Assembly (NCBI RefSeq): GCF_001189955.1
Contig: NZ_LFLT01000011.1
Location: forward strand, 62,001-126,000
Source: Herbaspirillum chlorophenolicum
GTDB taxonomy: Bacteria; Pseudomonadota; Gammaproteobacteria; Burkholderiales; Burkholderiaceae_D
Direction: 5' to 3'
DNA: 64,000 nucleotides
Below, piece after piece: positions 48,630-57,102 of the stretch. The notes under the pieces were generated by a model. It was not told the DNA's origin. It ran no database searches and was given only the letters and a program-made list of their open reading frames with translations. The translations under genes and the position numbers were made by a program. Each line of letters opens with the position of its first letter. The first letter of the stretch is position 1.

Positions 48630-49363
48630 GCAAGCGCTTTCTTCAGGTTATCCAGTTGGGCGTTGTGGGTCAGGTCGATCTGCAACGGCGTAATCGATAC
48701 ATAACCATTCGAAGTCGCATGGAAATCGGTGCCCTCACCTGCATCCTTGGCCGCCCCCGCCGGGCCGATCCAATACAGGTCGCGTCCATGCGGATCGGTC
48801 AGCTTGTGCACCGGTTCGGACGTATGGCGCTTGCCTAGGCGCGTTGCGACACAGCCTTTCAATTCTTCGTAGGGAAGATTGGGGATATTCACGTTAAGCA
48901 AGTAAGGCTTGGGCAACGAGTCGAACTGGCGCTCGACCACTTCACGCGCAATACGCGCCGCCGCTTTCAGTTCGGCCCATCCCTTGTGCAATTGCGAAAA
49001 GGCAATCGAAGGAATGCCGAACAGGAAACCTTCGGTCGCTGCGGCGACCGTACCCGAGTACAGCGTATCGTCGCCCATGTTCTGGCCCTGGTTGATGCCG
49101 GAGACGATCAGGTCGGGCCGTTCCTTGAGCAACCCGGTCAATGCCACATGGACGCAATCGGAAGGCGTGCCGTTCAGGTAATAAAAACCGTTGGCGGCTT
49201 GTTCCACCCAGAGCGGGCGATCCAAGGTGAGCGAATTGGAACTGCCGGAACGGTTGCTGTCGGGCGCGACGACAGTGATGTCGGCGATGGGCGCAAGCAC
49301 TTCAGCCAAGGCGTTGATGCCTGGCGCGAGGTAGCCATCGTCGTTGCTGATCAGGATTTTCAT
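48626..49363 (-). CDS. surE: 5'/3'-nucleotidase SurE
   Basis: Metal-dependent survival protein and nucleotidase, 245 residues. It begins [15 protein letters not shown] with the metal-binding Asp8-Asp9 pair, and has [15 protein letters not shown] and [20 protein letters not shown]. An ATG three codons earlier is equally accessible; neither has an obvious ribosome-binding site. The order surE-pcm-nlpD-rpoS is conserved in proteobacteria and places it in the stationary-phase survival cluster. Confidence 0.97.
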   Translation of the reverse strand: MKILISNDDGYLAPGINALAEVLAPIADITVVAPDSNRSGSSNSLTLDRPLWVEQAANGFYYLNGTPSDCVHVALTGLLKERPDLIVSGINQGQNMGDDTLYSGTVAAATEGFLFGIPSIAFSQLHKGWAELKAAARIAREVVERQFDSLPKPYLLNVNIPNLPYEELKGCVATRLGKRHTSEPVHKLTDPHGRDLYWIGPAGAAKDAGEGTDFHATSNGYVSITPLQIDLTHNAQLDNLKKALA

Positions 49364-49432
49364 TGGCTGCATTTTAACCGAAGCCTGGGGGCAAAAATCT
49401 GCGATACGGCAGACAAAATCGTGCCGATAGGC

Positions 49433-51526
49433 TCAAGCCAGATCGGGCTCGGGCTGTGACGCAACGACGTCCTCCCCAGCGCGCGAAGCGGCCTGCTGGC
49501 GGAAGAATTCCTGCACCACAGCGGCGTCACGGGTGCGCTTGAACGGTGGCAAACTCTGCCAGATGCGGCGGCCGTAGTTTTTGGTAATGATGCGGGGATC
49601 GCAGATCATCAGCACGCCGCGGTCGCCTTCATCGCGGATCAAGCGCCCTGCACCCTGCTTGAGGTTGATGATGGCCGCCGGCAACTGGTGGTGCACGAAA
49701 CCGTTCAGCCCCTGCTTTTCCATTTCGCTGATGCGGGCAGCCAGCACCGGGTCGTCCGGCGGCGAAAACGGCAGCTTGTCGATGATCACCAGCGACAGCG
49801 CATCCCCGCGCACGTCCACCCCTTCCCAGAAACTCTGGCTGCCAATCAATACGCCATTACCGGCTGCCCGGAAACGATCCAGCAATTCGGTACGCCCGGC
49901 CTCGCCCTGCACGAACAGCGGATAAGGCAGCTTGCGTTCCTCGAACTCGGCCCGCAAGCGCTCGGCGGCGCGGTTGACCGCGCGCAACGTGGTGCACAGG
50001 AAGAAACAGCGGCCACCGGCTGCCTCGATGACGGGCAAAGCGGCGTCGATGACGGCGTCGGTGTACTCGAAAGAATTGGGCTGCGGCAAGTTCTGCGGCA
50101 CATACAAAATGCCCTGCTGCTCGTAGTTGAATGGGCTGGGCCAGGACTGGGCCGGCTCATTCCACAAGCCCATCTGGGCAGCATAGTGGTTGAAGTCGCG
50201 CTTCACCGCCAGCGTGGCCGAGGTGAAAATCCATGAGCGTGGCGTGCTTTCGCGCTGCTTGTTGAAGATGGGAGCGATCGACAGCGGCGTGCGATGCAAT
50301 TGCAGCGAGGACGAATACGCCTCCACCCACAGCACATAGAACGGCTTCTCCTCGGGCGTCTCCGCCCCCTCGCCTTGCTTGTCTGCCGCAGGCTTGTCCG
50401 GCGCCGCTTCCGGCAAGGCGTTCCAGCTTTCCAGCTGGCGCAGGATGTCGTTGGCGCGGTCGCGGCATTGCTGGATGGTTTCGGCGCGTTCGGCCTGCTT
50501 TTCCAGCACGGCGATCATGTCATCCATGCAGCTCTTGAGCGTATCCAGCGCGGGGAAAAACGCGCTGGATGCGGCGATCTGATTCAGTGCCAGGCGTACC
50601 GAATCTTCCGGGAAAGCCAACCGCAAGTCGCGCGCGGCACGCTCCACCGGCGCCACCAGGCGCGCCCAGTCGGCGCCGTCCCGCGCATGCGACAAACCTT
50701 CCGCCAGCACATCGCGGCACAGTTCCAGCACCTGCGAAGTCGACACGGTTTCACCGAAAAACAGCGTCGCCGTTTCAGGCAACTGGTGCGCCTCGTCGAA
50801 AATCACCGTATTGGCAGCCGGCAGCAACTCGGCAATGCCGGTGTCCTTCAAGGCGACGTCGGCAAAGAACAAATGGTGGTTGACCACCACTACATCGGCC
50901 TGCTGGGCTTCCTTGCGCGCCTTCATCACGAAACAATCCTGGTAGTACTGGCATTCGGAGCCGAAGCAGGTATCGCGGGTGGAGGTGACCAGATTCCAGA
51001 CCGATGCCGTTTCGGGCACCTTGGTCAGTTCGGCCTTGTCGCCTGAAGACGTGGTTTTCATGAAGCGCGAGATTTCGCGCAGATAGCCGACGTCCTCGCG
51101 CGAGGTCAGGCGGCCGTTTTGCAGCGTGCGTTCAAGGTGAAAATGGCAGACGTAATTGGAACGCCCCTTCAGGAGCGCGACCGAAACCGGCGCCTGCAAG
51201 GCTTTGCGCACGGTCGGGATGTCGCGCGTGTAAAGCTGGTCCTGCAGCGTCTTGGTGCCGGTGGATACGATCACCTTGCCGCCCCACAGCAATGCCGGAA
51301 CCAGGTAGGCGAATGTCTTGCCGGTGCCGGTGCCGGCCTCTGCAATCAAGGTCCCCCGGTTGACAATGGCCGAAGCGATCGCCTTGGCCATTTCCGTTTG
51401 CGAATGGCGCGGCCGGTAGCTGCCGACGGCGCCGCCCAACGCCCCTCCGGCGCCGAACAGCTCTTCGATCTCGGCATCATGGATACCTGGTGTTTCCGAT
51501 ACGTCGGTATCTTCTGGAGCACTCAC
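49433..51526 (-). CDS. dinG: ATP-dependent DNA helicase, DinG/YoaA (XPD-like) family
   Basis: Superfamily 2 helicase with an iron-sulfur cluster, 697 residues. Walker A is EAGTGTGKT (63-71). Four cysteines (127, 187, 192, 198) match the [4Fe-4S] ligands, DEAH is at 244-247, and motif VI is QGAGRLIRDEGDRG. It processes stalled forks and R-loops. The size and layout resemble YoaA as much as DinG, so the symbol is approximate. The start is GTG with AGG nine bases upstream. It lies upstream of surE in the same direction, 69 bases apart. Confidence 0.92.
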   Translation of the reverse strand: MSAPEDTDVSETPGIHDAEIEELFGAGGALGGAVGSYRPRHSQTEMAKAIASAIVNRGTLIAEAGTGTGKTFAYLVPALLWGGKVIVSTGTKTLQDQLYTRDIPTVRKALQAPVSVALLKGRSNYVCHFHLERTLQNGRLTSREDVGYLREISRFMKTTSSGDKAELTKVPETASVWNLVTSTRDTCFGSECQYYQDCFVMKARKEAQQADVVVVNHHLFFADVALKDTGIAELLPAANTVIFDEAHQLPETATLFFGETVSTSQVLELCRDVLAEGLSHARDGADWARLVAPVERAARDLRLAFPEDSVRLALNQIAASSAFFPALDTLKSCMDDMIAVLEKQAERAETIQQCRDRANDILRQLESWNALPEAAPDKPAADKQGEGAETPEEKPFYVLWVEAYSSSLQLHRTPLSIAPIFNKQRESTPRSWIFTSATLAVKRDFNHYAAQMGLWNEPAQSWPSPFNYEQQGILYVPQNLPQPNSFEYTDAVIDAALPVIEAAGGRCFFLCTTLRAVNRAAERLRAEFEERKLPYPLFVQGEAGRTELLDRFRAAGNGVLIGSQSFWEGVDVRGDALSLVIIDKLPFSPPDDPVLAARISEMEKQGLNGFVHHQLPAAIINLKQGAGRLIRDEGDRGVLMICDPRIITKNYGRRIWQSLPPFKRTRDAAVVQEFFRQQAASRAGEDVVASQPEPDLA

Positions 51527-51701
51527 TGCAGCAAACCTGTAGGGATAAGAAAACGGAATGGCGGATTGACCGGCCTATGGATGCCAAACAAGGCGAACCG
51601 CTATTCTACGCGGAGTCGGCACAGCAAGCCGTATCGGCAAGCGAGCCTGATGGCCGGCTGGAAATATATTGGAGCCGGAGGCCCCGCTGAAAACAACGGG
51701 A

Positions 51702-51908
51702 TTACGCCGGAATATCGGGAACCAGCTGCATCTTCAGCAGGGAAATATGGTCTTTCAGCTGCAGCTTGCGCTTCTTCAGGCGGCGCAACTGGAGATCTTC
51801 CGAACGCGGATCGCGCATGAGCAAGTCGATCACACTGTCGAGGTCACGGTGTTCGACTTCGAGTTCGATGATACGGCGCTGGATGTCTTCGCGATGCGTG
51901 CTGGTCAT
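51702..51908 (-). CDS. YdcH-like small protein (DUF465)
   Basis: A 68-residue, highly charged helical protein: REDIQRRIIELEVEHRDLD, then LQLRRLKKRKLQLKDHI. This matches the short antiparallel coiled-coil YdcH/SlyX-like family of unknown function. It is likely cytoplasmic. It stands alone between the unknown exported coiled-coil gene and the helicase, with about 175 bases on each side that contain no further gene I can support. Confidence 0.85.
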   Translation of the reverse strand: MTSTHREDIQRRIIELEVEHRDLDSVIDLLMRDPRSEDLQLRRLKKRKLQLKDHISLLKMQLVPDIPA

Positions 51909-52082
51909 AGTGGATGGCTGAATGCGTATCTGGCTTCAGGCCGGAAGCTGCGGCCAACACGTTACAACGCGCGGCTCAAGCTGACTTCCGGGGAAATGAC
52001 TGCTAGTGTAATCCAGCCCTGCCGCGCCAACAATCGCCCCTGGCAGGTGGTGACTGGCGCTCAACAGTGAGCAGCCCGGTCA

Positions 52083-52934
52083 TTACTTGGCAGCCGGTGG
52101 CGTATCGGATTGCGCCTCGCGCTTTTTGCGCTCAGCACGTTCGCGCTCATTCTCGGCCTTCTTGCGCTGCACATCCAGACGGTGGGCCTCCGCATCCTTG
52201 ATGCGCTGCTCGCGGGCGGCCGCATTGGCGGCGCGTTCAGGCGCGCGGGCGGCTTCTTCATCCTGTTGCTGCCGCATCTTGGCCTCATGCTCCTGAATAC
52301 GGTAGTCCGGCGACTGGCCCTGGTTCTGGTCAATGCGCTGTTGCACTTGCTGGCGCTTGGCGTCGCTATCCTGCACCTTGCGCGCAGAATCCGCTTCTTT
52401 CTGCTTCTGTTCCTGCAGGCGGCGCGCGGCGTCTTCCTGGTCCTTCTTGTGCTGCTCGGCCAGCGCCTGGTCGCGCTCGTCCACATTCGCCTGCCGCTGG
52501 TAGGTGTTGGCCTCGATCTCTACCTTCTTGATATTGCTTTCAGCTACCCGCTTGCGCTCCTTGGCCTCTTCCAGGCAGGACGCCACCAGGAATTTCTTAT
52601 AGCAGGCACGCTGATCGATGATATAGCGCACGCCAACCGCATCCCGGTCCTGTGCAGCCTCGTCCAGCGCCTTTTGCGCGGCTTCGCCGGATTTGATCGA
52701 ACCGGCCGGATAGCGCTGGTCAATCGGCGCGCGCGCCTCCAACGCTTCAAATGTCGACTTGGACATGGATACCTGGCCCGCAGCAGGCGCCGGGTGCTCT
52801 GTGGGCGCCGCAGTCTGGGCCGAACTCCATCCCGCAGCCAGCATCAGCGCCAGGCCGCAAAGAAAACGGGAAGCGCCATTGGCATCAGCGAAGAAACCTT
52901 GCATGTAATTCTTGTCCATCTTGGTGTTGATCAT
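52083..52934 (-). CDS. Exported coiled-coil protein of unknown function
   Basis: A 283-residue protein with an N-terminal signal-type segment (FLCGLALMLAAGWSSAQ, cleavage likely near residue 40) and a mature part that is almost wholly charged helix. Residues about 118-280 are rich in Glu, Lys, Arg, Gln and Ala, with heptad-like stretches such as AKMRQQQDEEAARAPERAA. Two cysteines flank VRYIIDQRACYKKFLVASC and could form a disulfide. I do not recognise a named family. The ATG overlaps the zapE stop (ATGA), so it is probably translated by coupling. A start five codons later (MDKNYMQG) is possible. Periplasmic location is inferred. Confidence 0.75.
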   Translation of the reverse strand: MINTKMDKNYMQGFFADANGASRFLCGLALMLAAGWSSAQTAAPTEHPAPAAGQVSMSKSTFEALEARAPIDQRYPAGSIKSGEAAQKALDEAAQDRDAVGVRYIIDQRACYKKFLVASCLEEAKERKRVAESNIKKVEIEANTYQRQANVDERDQALAEQHKKDQEDAARRLQEQKQKEADSARKVQDSDAKRQQVQQRIDQNQGQSPDYRIQEHEAKMRQQQDEEAARAPERAANAAAREQRIKDAEAHRLDVQRKKAENERERAERKKREAQSDTPPAAK

Positions 52935-54028
52935 GACAACCGGTCGGCCAAAATGCGGCGATCCGCCTCCAAATATTCCTTCGACTGCATCTCAATGATA
53001 CGTGAAACGGTACGGTGGAACTCGTTGGACAGGGTGCCGACGGTGTAAAGTTCATCCGGCTCCACTGCGGCCGACATGATCAGCTTGACCTTGTGGTCGT
53101 AGAACACGTCGATCAGCCAGGTGAAGCGGCGCGCCTCGGACGACATTGCCGCCGACATGCGCGGAATGTCCGACAAGAATACCGTCTGGAACTGGCCGGC
53201 CAGTTCCAGGTAGTCGTTCTGCGAGCGCGGGCCGCCGCACAAGGTCGCAAAGTCGAACCAGATGGCGCTGCCGGCGCGGCGCAGCGCACGGATTTCGCGC
53301 GCCTCGATATGCACGCGCGGGTCTTCGTCGGCGGTCTCGGCCACGGCGGCGAAAGCTGCGCGCAGTTCCTCATTGGTCTGCGCGTTGAGCGGCGTGTGAT
53401 AGATCTTGACCTGCTCCATCACGCGCTTGCGGTAATCGATGCCGGCGTCGATATTCATCACATCCAGCTTTTCCTTCAGCAGCGCGATCGTCGGCAACAT
53501 GCGGTCGCGGTGCAAGCCATCCGGATACAGCGTGCTCGGCTCGTAGTTCGAGGTCATGACAAAAGACACGCCCAGGTCGAACAGGCCCTTCAGCAGGTTG
53601 TAGAGAATCATCGCATCAGCGATATCGGAGACGTGGAATTCGTCGAAGCAGATCAGCCGGTATTTCCTGGCGATGCGCTTGGCCACCTCGTCCAGCGGAT
53701 TGGCGATGCCTTTGAGCTCATCCAGCTGGCGATGCACGTCGCGCATGAATTCGTGGAAGTGGACGCGCGTCTTGCGCACCACCGGCACCACCGAATAGAA
53801 ACTATCCATCAGGAACGACTTGCCGCGCCCCACCCCACCCCACATATAGACGCCACGCGGCACGCTAGGGCGGCTGATCAACCGCTTGAAGGTACTGGCG
53901 CGCTGTGCTTTGTATTCGACCCACTCCTCGTAGGCGCGCTGCAACCGGTCGATCGCACGCAATTGCGCCTCGTCGGATTGATAGCCGCGCTCGCCCAGCG
54001 AGTGCTCGTAAAATTGGCGGACATCCAT
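52931..54028 (-). CDS. zapE: Cell division protein ZapE (AFG1-like ATPase)
   Basis: AAA-type ATPase linked to Z-ring stability and, in mitochondria (Afg1/LACE1), to respiratory complex quality control, 365 residues. Walker A is GGVGRGKS (64-71), Walker B is LICFDEFHVSD, and FVMTSNYEPSTLYPDGL is the sensor region. It follows lpdA in the TCA block after a terminator, an order common in betaproteobacteria and consistent with a respiratory link. Confidence 0.95.
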   Translation of the reverse strand: MDVRQFYEHSLGERGYQSDEAQLRAIDRLQRAYEEWVEYKAQRASTFKRLISRPSVPRGVYMWGGVGRGKSFLMDSFYSVVPVVRKTRVHFHEFMRDVHRQLDELKGIANPLDEVAKRIARKYRLICFDEFHVSDIADAMILYNLLKGLFDLGVSFVMTSNYEPSTLYPDGLHRDRMLPTIALLKEKLDVMNIDAGIDYRKRVMEQVKIYHTPLNAQTNEELRAAFAAVAETADEDPRVHIEAREIRALRRAGSAIWFDFATLCGGPRSQNDYLELAGQFQTVFLSDIPRMSAAMSSEARRFTWLIDVFYDHKVKLIMSAAVEPDELYTVGTLSNEFHRTVSRIIEMQSKEYLEADRRILADRLS

Positions 54029-54131
54029 GGTGCGGTTCTTTATTCCCCGTAAGTTCCGGCAACGCAGCCTCTCGGCGCATCACCTCGACTATCTGCGCCG
54101 GCCCTGTGCCGGACGCCATTTTTCAAATTCT

Positions 54132-54164
54132 GTAAAGCAAAATGGGCGAGCCAAGCTCGCCCAT
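54132..54164 (-). terminator. Rho-independent terminator after lpdA
   Basis: A ten-pair perfect stem ATGGGCGAGC/GCTCGCCCAT (54142-54151 with 54155-54164) with a CAA loop is followed on the minus strand by TTTTGCTTTA. It marks the end of the TCA-cycle transcript before zapE. Confidence 0.85.
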
Positions 54165-54242
54165 CACGATGCATCGTCAATGCTCAATACGCGGCTTGCA
54201 TGACAAGCATGGGCGACGCGTATTGTCGCATTAATCCGCTCA

Positions 54243-55670
54243 TCAGAAGTTCAACGCACGCTTGTCGACCGCCAGCGCCGCTTCCTTGGTCGCTTCGGAC
54301 AACGACGGGTGAGCATGGCAGATGCGGGCGATGTCTTCTGCGGAGGCACGGAATTCCATGGCAACCACGGCTTCCGCAATCAGCTCGGAAGCCATCGGGC
54401 CGACGATGTGCACGCCCAGGATTTCATCGGTCTTGGCATCGGCCAGGAACTTGACCATGCCCGAGGTATCGCCCAGCGCACGTGCGCGGCCGTTGGCCAG
54501 GAACGGGAACGTACCGGCCTTGTATTGCACGCCTTCGGCCTTCAGTTGCTGCTCGGTCTTGCCGACCCAGGCGATTTCCGGCGAGGTGTAGATGACCCAG
54601 GGAATGGTGTTGAAGTTGACATGGCCGTGCTGGCCGGCGATACGCTCGGCAACCGCGACGCCTTCTTCTTCCGCCTTGTGCGCCAGCATCGGGCCGCGCA
54701 CGACGTCGCCCACTGCCCACACGTTAGGCAGGTTGGTCTTGCAGTCGCCGTCGACGGCAATGAAGCCGCGCTCATCCAGCTTCAAGCCAATGCCTTCGGC
54801 GTTCAGGCCGATGGTGTTCGGGGTGCGGCCGATGGAGACGATCAGCTTGTCGAATTCGCCCTTTTGCGCATCGCCCTTGCTGTCGGTGTACTCGACGGTG
54901 ACGCCCTTCTTGCCGGCCTTGATCTCACCGATCTTCACACCCAGGCTCACATTCAAGCCCTGCTTGGCCAGCAGCTTCTGCGCTTCCTTGGCGATCTGCT
55001 CATCCACTGCGCCCAGGAATGCCGGCAGCGCTTCCAGCACGGTCACTTCCGCGCCCAGGCGACGCCATACCGAACCCATTTCCAGGCCGATCACGCCGGC
55101 GCCGATCACGCCCAGCTTCTTCGGCACTTCAGTGATAGCCAGCGCGCCGGTATTGGACAGGATCAGTTGCTCGTCGAACGGCACGCCCGGCAGTGCGCGG
55201 GCGTTGGAACCGGTAGCGACGATCACGTGCTTGGCAGTAATGGTTTCTTCAGCCGCGCCCGCCACCTTGATGTCGTAGCCGTTGGCATCGCCCTTGACGA
55301 AAGAGCCGCGGCCGTGGAAGAAGGTGACCTTGTTCTTCTTGAACAGGTACAGGATGCCGTCGTTGTTCTGCTTGACCACGGTGTTCTTGCGGCCCAGCAT
55401 CTTGTCCAGGTTCAGGCCCAGCCCCTTGACTTCGATGCCATGCTCGGCGAAACCGTGGCTGGCATGCTCATAGTGCTCGGACGATTGCAGCAGCGCCTTG
55501 GACGGGATGCAACCGACGTTGGTGCAGGTGCCGCCCGGAGCGGGGCCGCCCTTTTCGTTCTTCCACTCGTCGATACACGCGGTGTTGAAGCCCAGTTGCG
55601 CTGCGCGGATGGCGGCGATGTAACCGCCGGGGCCGCCGCCGATGACGACTACGTCGAAATTCTTGCTCAT
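54243..55670 (-). CDS. lpdA: Dihydrolipoamide dehydrogenase (E3)
   Basis: FAD enzyme that reoxidises dihydrolipoyl groups of the 2-oxoglutarate dehydrogenase complex, 475 residues. The FAD site is [20 protein letters not shown], the redox disulfide is [15 protein letters not shown], the NAD site is [20 protein letters not shown], and the C-terminal dimer histidine is in HAHPSLSE. It follows odhB by 118 bases; that spacer holds a 12-bp inverted repeat. It has no N-terminal lipoyl domain, unlike the PDH-associated E3 of some relatives. Confidence 0.97.
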   Translation of the reverse strand: MSKNFDVVVIGGGPGGYIAAIRAAQLGFNTACIDEWKNEKGGPAPGGTCTNVGCIPSKALLQSSEHYEHASHGFAEHGIEVKGLGLNLDKMLGRKNTVVKQNNDGILYLFKKNKVTFFHGRGSFVKGDANGYDIKVAGAAEETITAKHVIVATGSNARALPGVPFDEQLILSNTGALAITEVPKKLGVIGAGVIGLEMGSVWRRLGAEVTVLEALPAFLGAVDEQIAKEAQKLLAKQGLNVSLGVKIGEIKAGKKGVTVEYTDSKGDAQKGEFDKLIVSIGRTPNTIGLNAEGIGLKLDERGFIAVDGDCKTNLPNVWAVGDVVRGPMLAHKAEEEGVAVAERIAGQHGHVNFNTIPWVIYTSPEIAWVGKTEQQLKAEGVQYKAGTFPFLANGRARALGDTSGMVKFLADAKTDEILGVHIVGPMASELIAEAVVAMEFRASAEDIARICHAHPSLSEATKEAALAVDKRALNF

Positions 55671-55721
55671 GTGTTTTTCCTGATTCGTTTGATTGCGCGC
55701 CGCAAAGGCTGCAATGAGAAA

Positions 55722-55767
55722 GGCGCGAACAGCGAGAAACCGATCCGGTATTCCTGCTGTTCGCGCC
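55722..55767. repeat. 12-bp perfect inverted repeat between odhB and lpdA
   Basis: GGCGCGAACAGC (55722-55733) and GCTGTTCGCGCC (55756-55767) are perfectly complementary with a 22-base loop. On the minus strand the stem is followed by TTTCTCATT, too poor in T for a strong terminator. It starts 22 bases after the odhB stop and may act as a weak terminator or an RNA-processing/stability element that sets lpdA level. Confidence 0.75.
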
Positions 55768-55788
55768 CCTTTCCTTACCTATTTCCGA

Positions 55789-57015
55789 TTACAGATCCAA
55801 CAGCAGGCGGGCCGGATCTTCCAGCGCTTCCTTGATCGCCACCAGCGACAGGACGGCTTCGCGGCCGTCGATGATGCGGTGGTCATAGGACAGCGCGAAG
55901 TAGTTCATCGGACGCACCACGACCTGGCCGTTTTCGACAACAGCGCGGTCCTTGGTAGCGTGGATGCCCAGGATCGCCGATTGCGGCGGGTTGATGATCG
56001 GGGTCGACAGCATGGAACCGAAGGTGCCGCCGTTGGACACGGTGAAGGTGCCGCCCGACAGTTCTTCGATCGACAGCTTGCCGTCCTTGGCCTTCTGGCC
56101 GAATTCACCGATCTTCTTCTCGATGTCGGCGATGGACATCTGGTCTGCATCGCGCAGAACCGGAACCACCAGGCCGCGCGGCGAACCGACGGCCACGCCG
56201 ATGTCGAAGTAGCCGTGGTAGACGATGTCGTTGCCGTCAACCGAAGCGTTGACGATCGGGTACTTCTTCAGCGCGTGCACAACCGCTTTGACGAAGAAGG
56301 ACATGAAGCCCAGCTTGACGCCGTGTTCCTTCTCGAACTTGTCCTTGTACTTGTTGCGCAGGTCGATGACCGGCTGCATGTTGATTTCGTTGAAGGTGGT
56401 CAGGATGGCGTTGGTCGCTTGCGATTGCAGCAGGCGCTCTGCCACGCGTGCGCGCAGGCGGCTCATCGGAACGCGCTGTTCCGGACGGCTTTCCAGGCCA
56501 GCCTTGCTCGGTGCGGCCACCGGCGCCAGTGCCGGCTTGGCGGCAGCGGCAGGCGCGGCCGACGGTGCGGAGAGTGCGCCCAGCACGTCGCCCTTGGTCA
56601 CGCGGCCATCCTTGCCGGTACCGGTGACTTGCGCGGTCGACAGGTTGTTGTCGGCCAGCAGCTTGGCTGCGGCCGGCATGGCGACGTTGCCCTTGTTGGC
56701 TTGCTCAGGAGCGGCGGCGGCAGGCGCTGCGGCTTGCGGTGCCGGGGCGGCAGCAGGCGCTGTTTGCGCCGATGCTTCTGTATCGAGGATGGCGATGACT
56801 TCGCCGGCGACGACGGTGGCGCCGTCAGCCTTGATGATCTGGGTGATGACACCAGCGCCCGGCGCAGGCAGTTCCAGCACGACCTTGTCGGTCTCGATGT
56901 CGATCAGGTTTTCGTCGCGTGCTACTTGTTCGCCCACTTTCTTGTGCCACTGCAGCAGGGTCGCTTCAGCAACGGATTCTGATAATTGCGGGACTTTTAC
57001 TTCGATTTGAGCCAT
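55789..57015 (-). CDS. odhB: 2-oxoglutarate dehydrogenase E2, dihydrolipoyl succinyltransferase
   Basis: Core of the 2-oxoglutarate dehydrogenase complex, also called SucB, 408 residues. One lipoyl domain (residues 1-76) carries the lipoylated lysine in [13 protein letters not shown]. An Ala/Pro-rich linker, a peripheral-subunit-binding domain ([21 protein letters not shown]) and the catalytic domain with [13 protein letters not shown] (catalytic His and Asp) follow. It lies 87 bases after odhA. Confidence 0.97.
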   Translation of the reverse strand: MAQIEVKVPQLSESVAEATLLQWHKKVGEQVARDENLIDIETDKVVLELPAPGAGVITQIIKADGATVVAGEVIAILDTEASAQTAPAAAPAPQAAAPAAAAPEQANKGNVAMPAAAKLLADNNLSTAQVTGTGKDGRVTKGDVLGALSAPSAAPAAAAKPALAPVAAPSKAGLESRPEQRVPMSRLRARVAERLLQSQATNAILTTFNEINMQPVIDLRNKYKDKFEKEHGVKLGFMSFFVKAVVHALKKYPIVNASVDGNDIVYHGYFDIGVAVGSPRGLVVPVLRDADQMSIADIEKKIGEFGQKAKDGKLSIEELSGGTFTVSNGGTFGSMLSTPIINPPQSAILGIHATKDRAVVENGQVVVRPMNYFALSYDHRIIDGREAVLSLVAIKEALEDPARLLLDL

Positions 57016-57102
57016 TTAATTCTCCGATTCGGGTAATTCGTTTCAATGAAACACAGACGCGCTACCCCTTGCAGTGATTGCGCGCCTGGTTTGCAACAAT
57101 GA

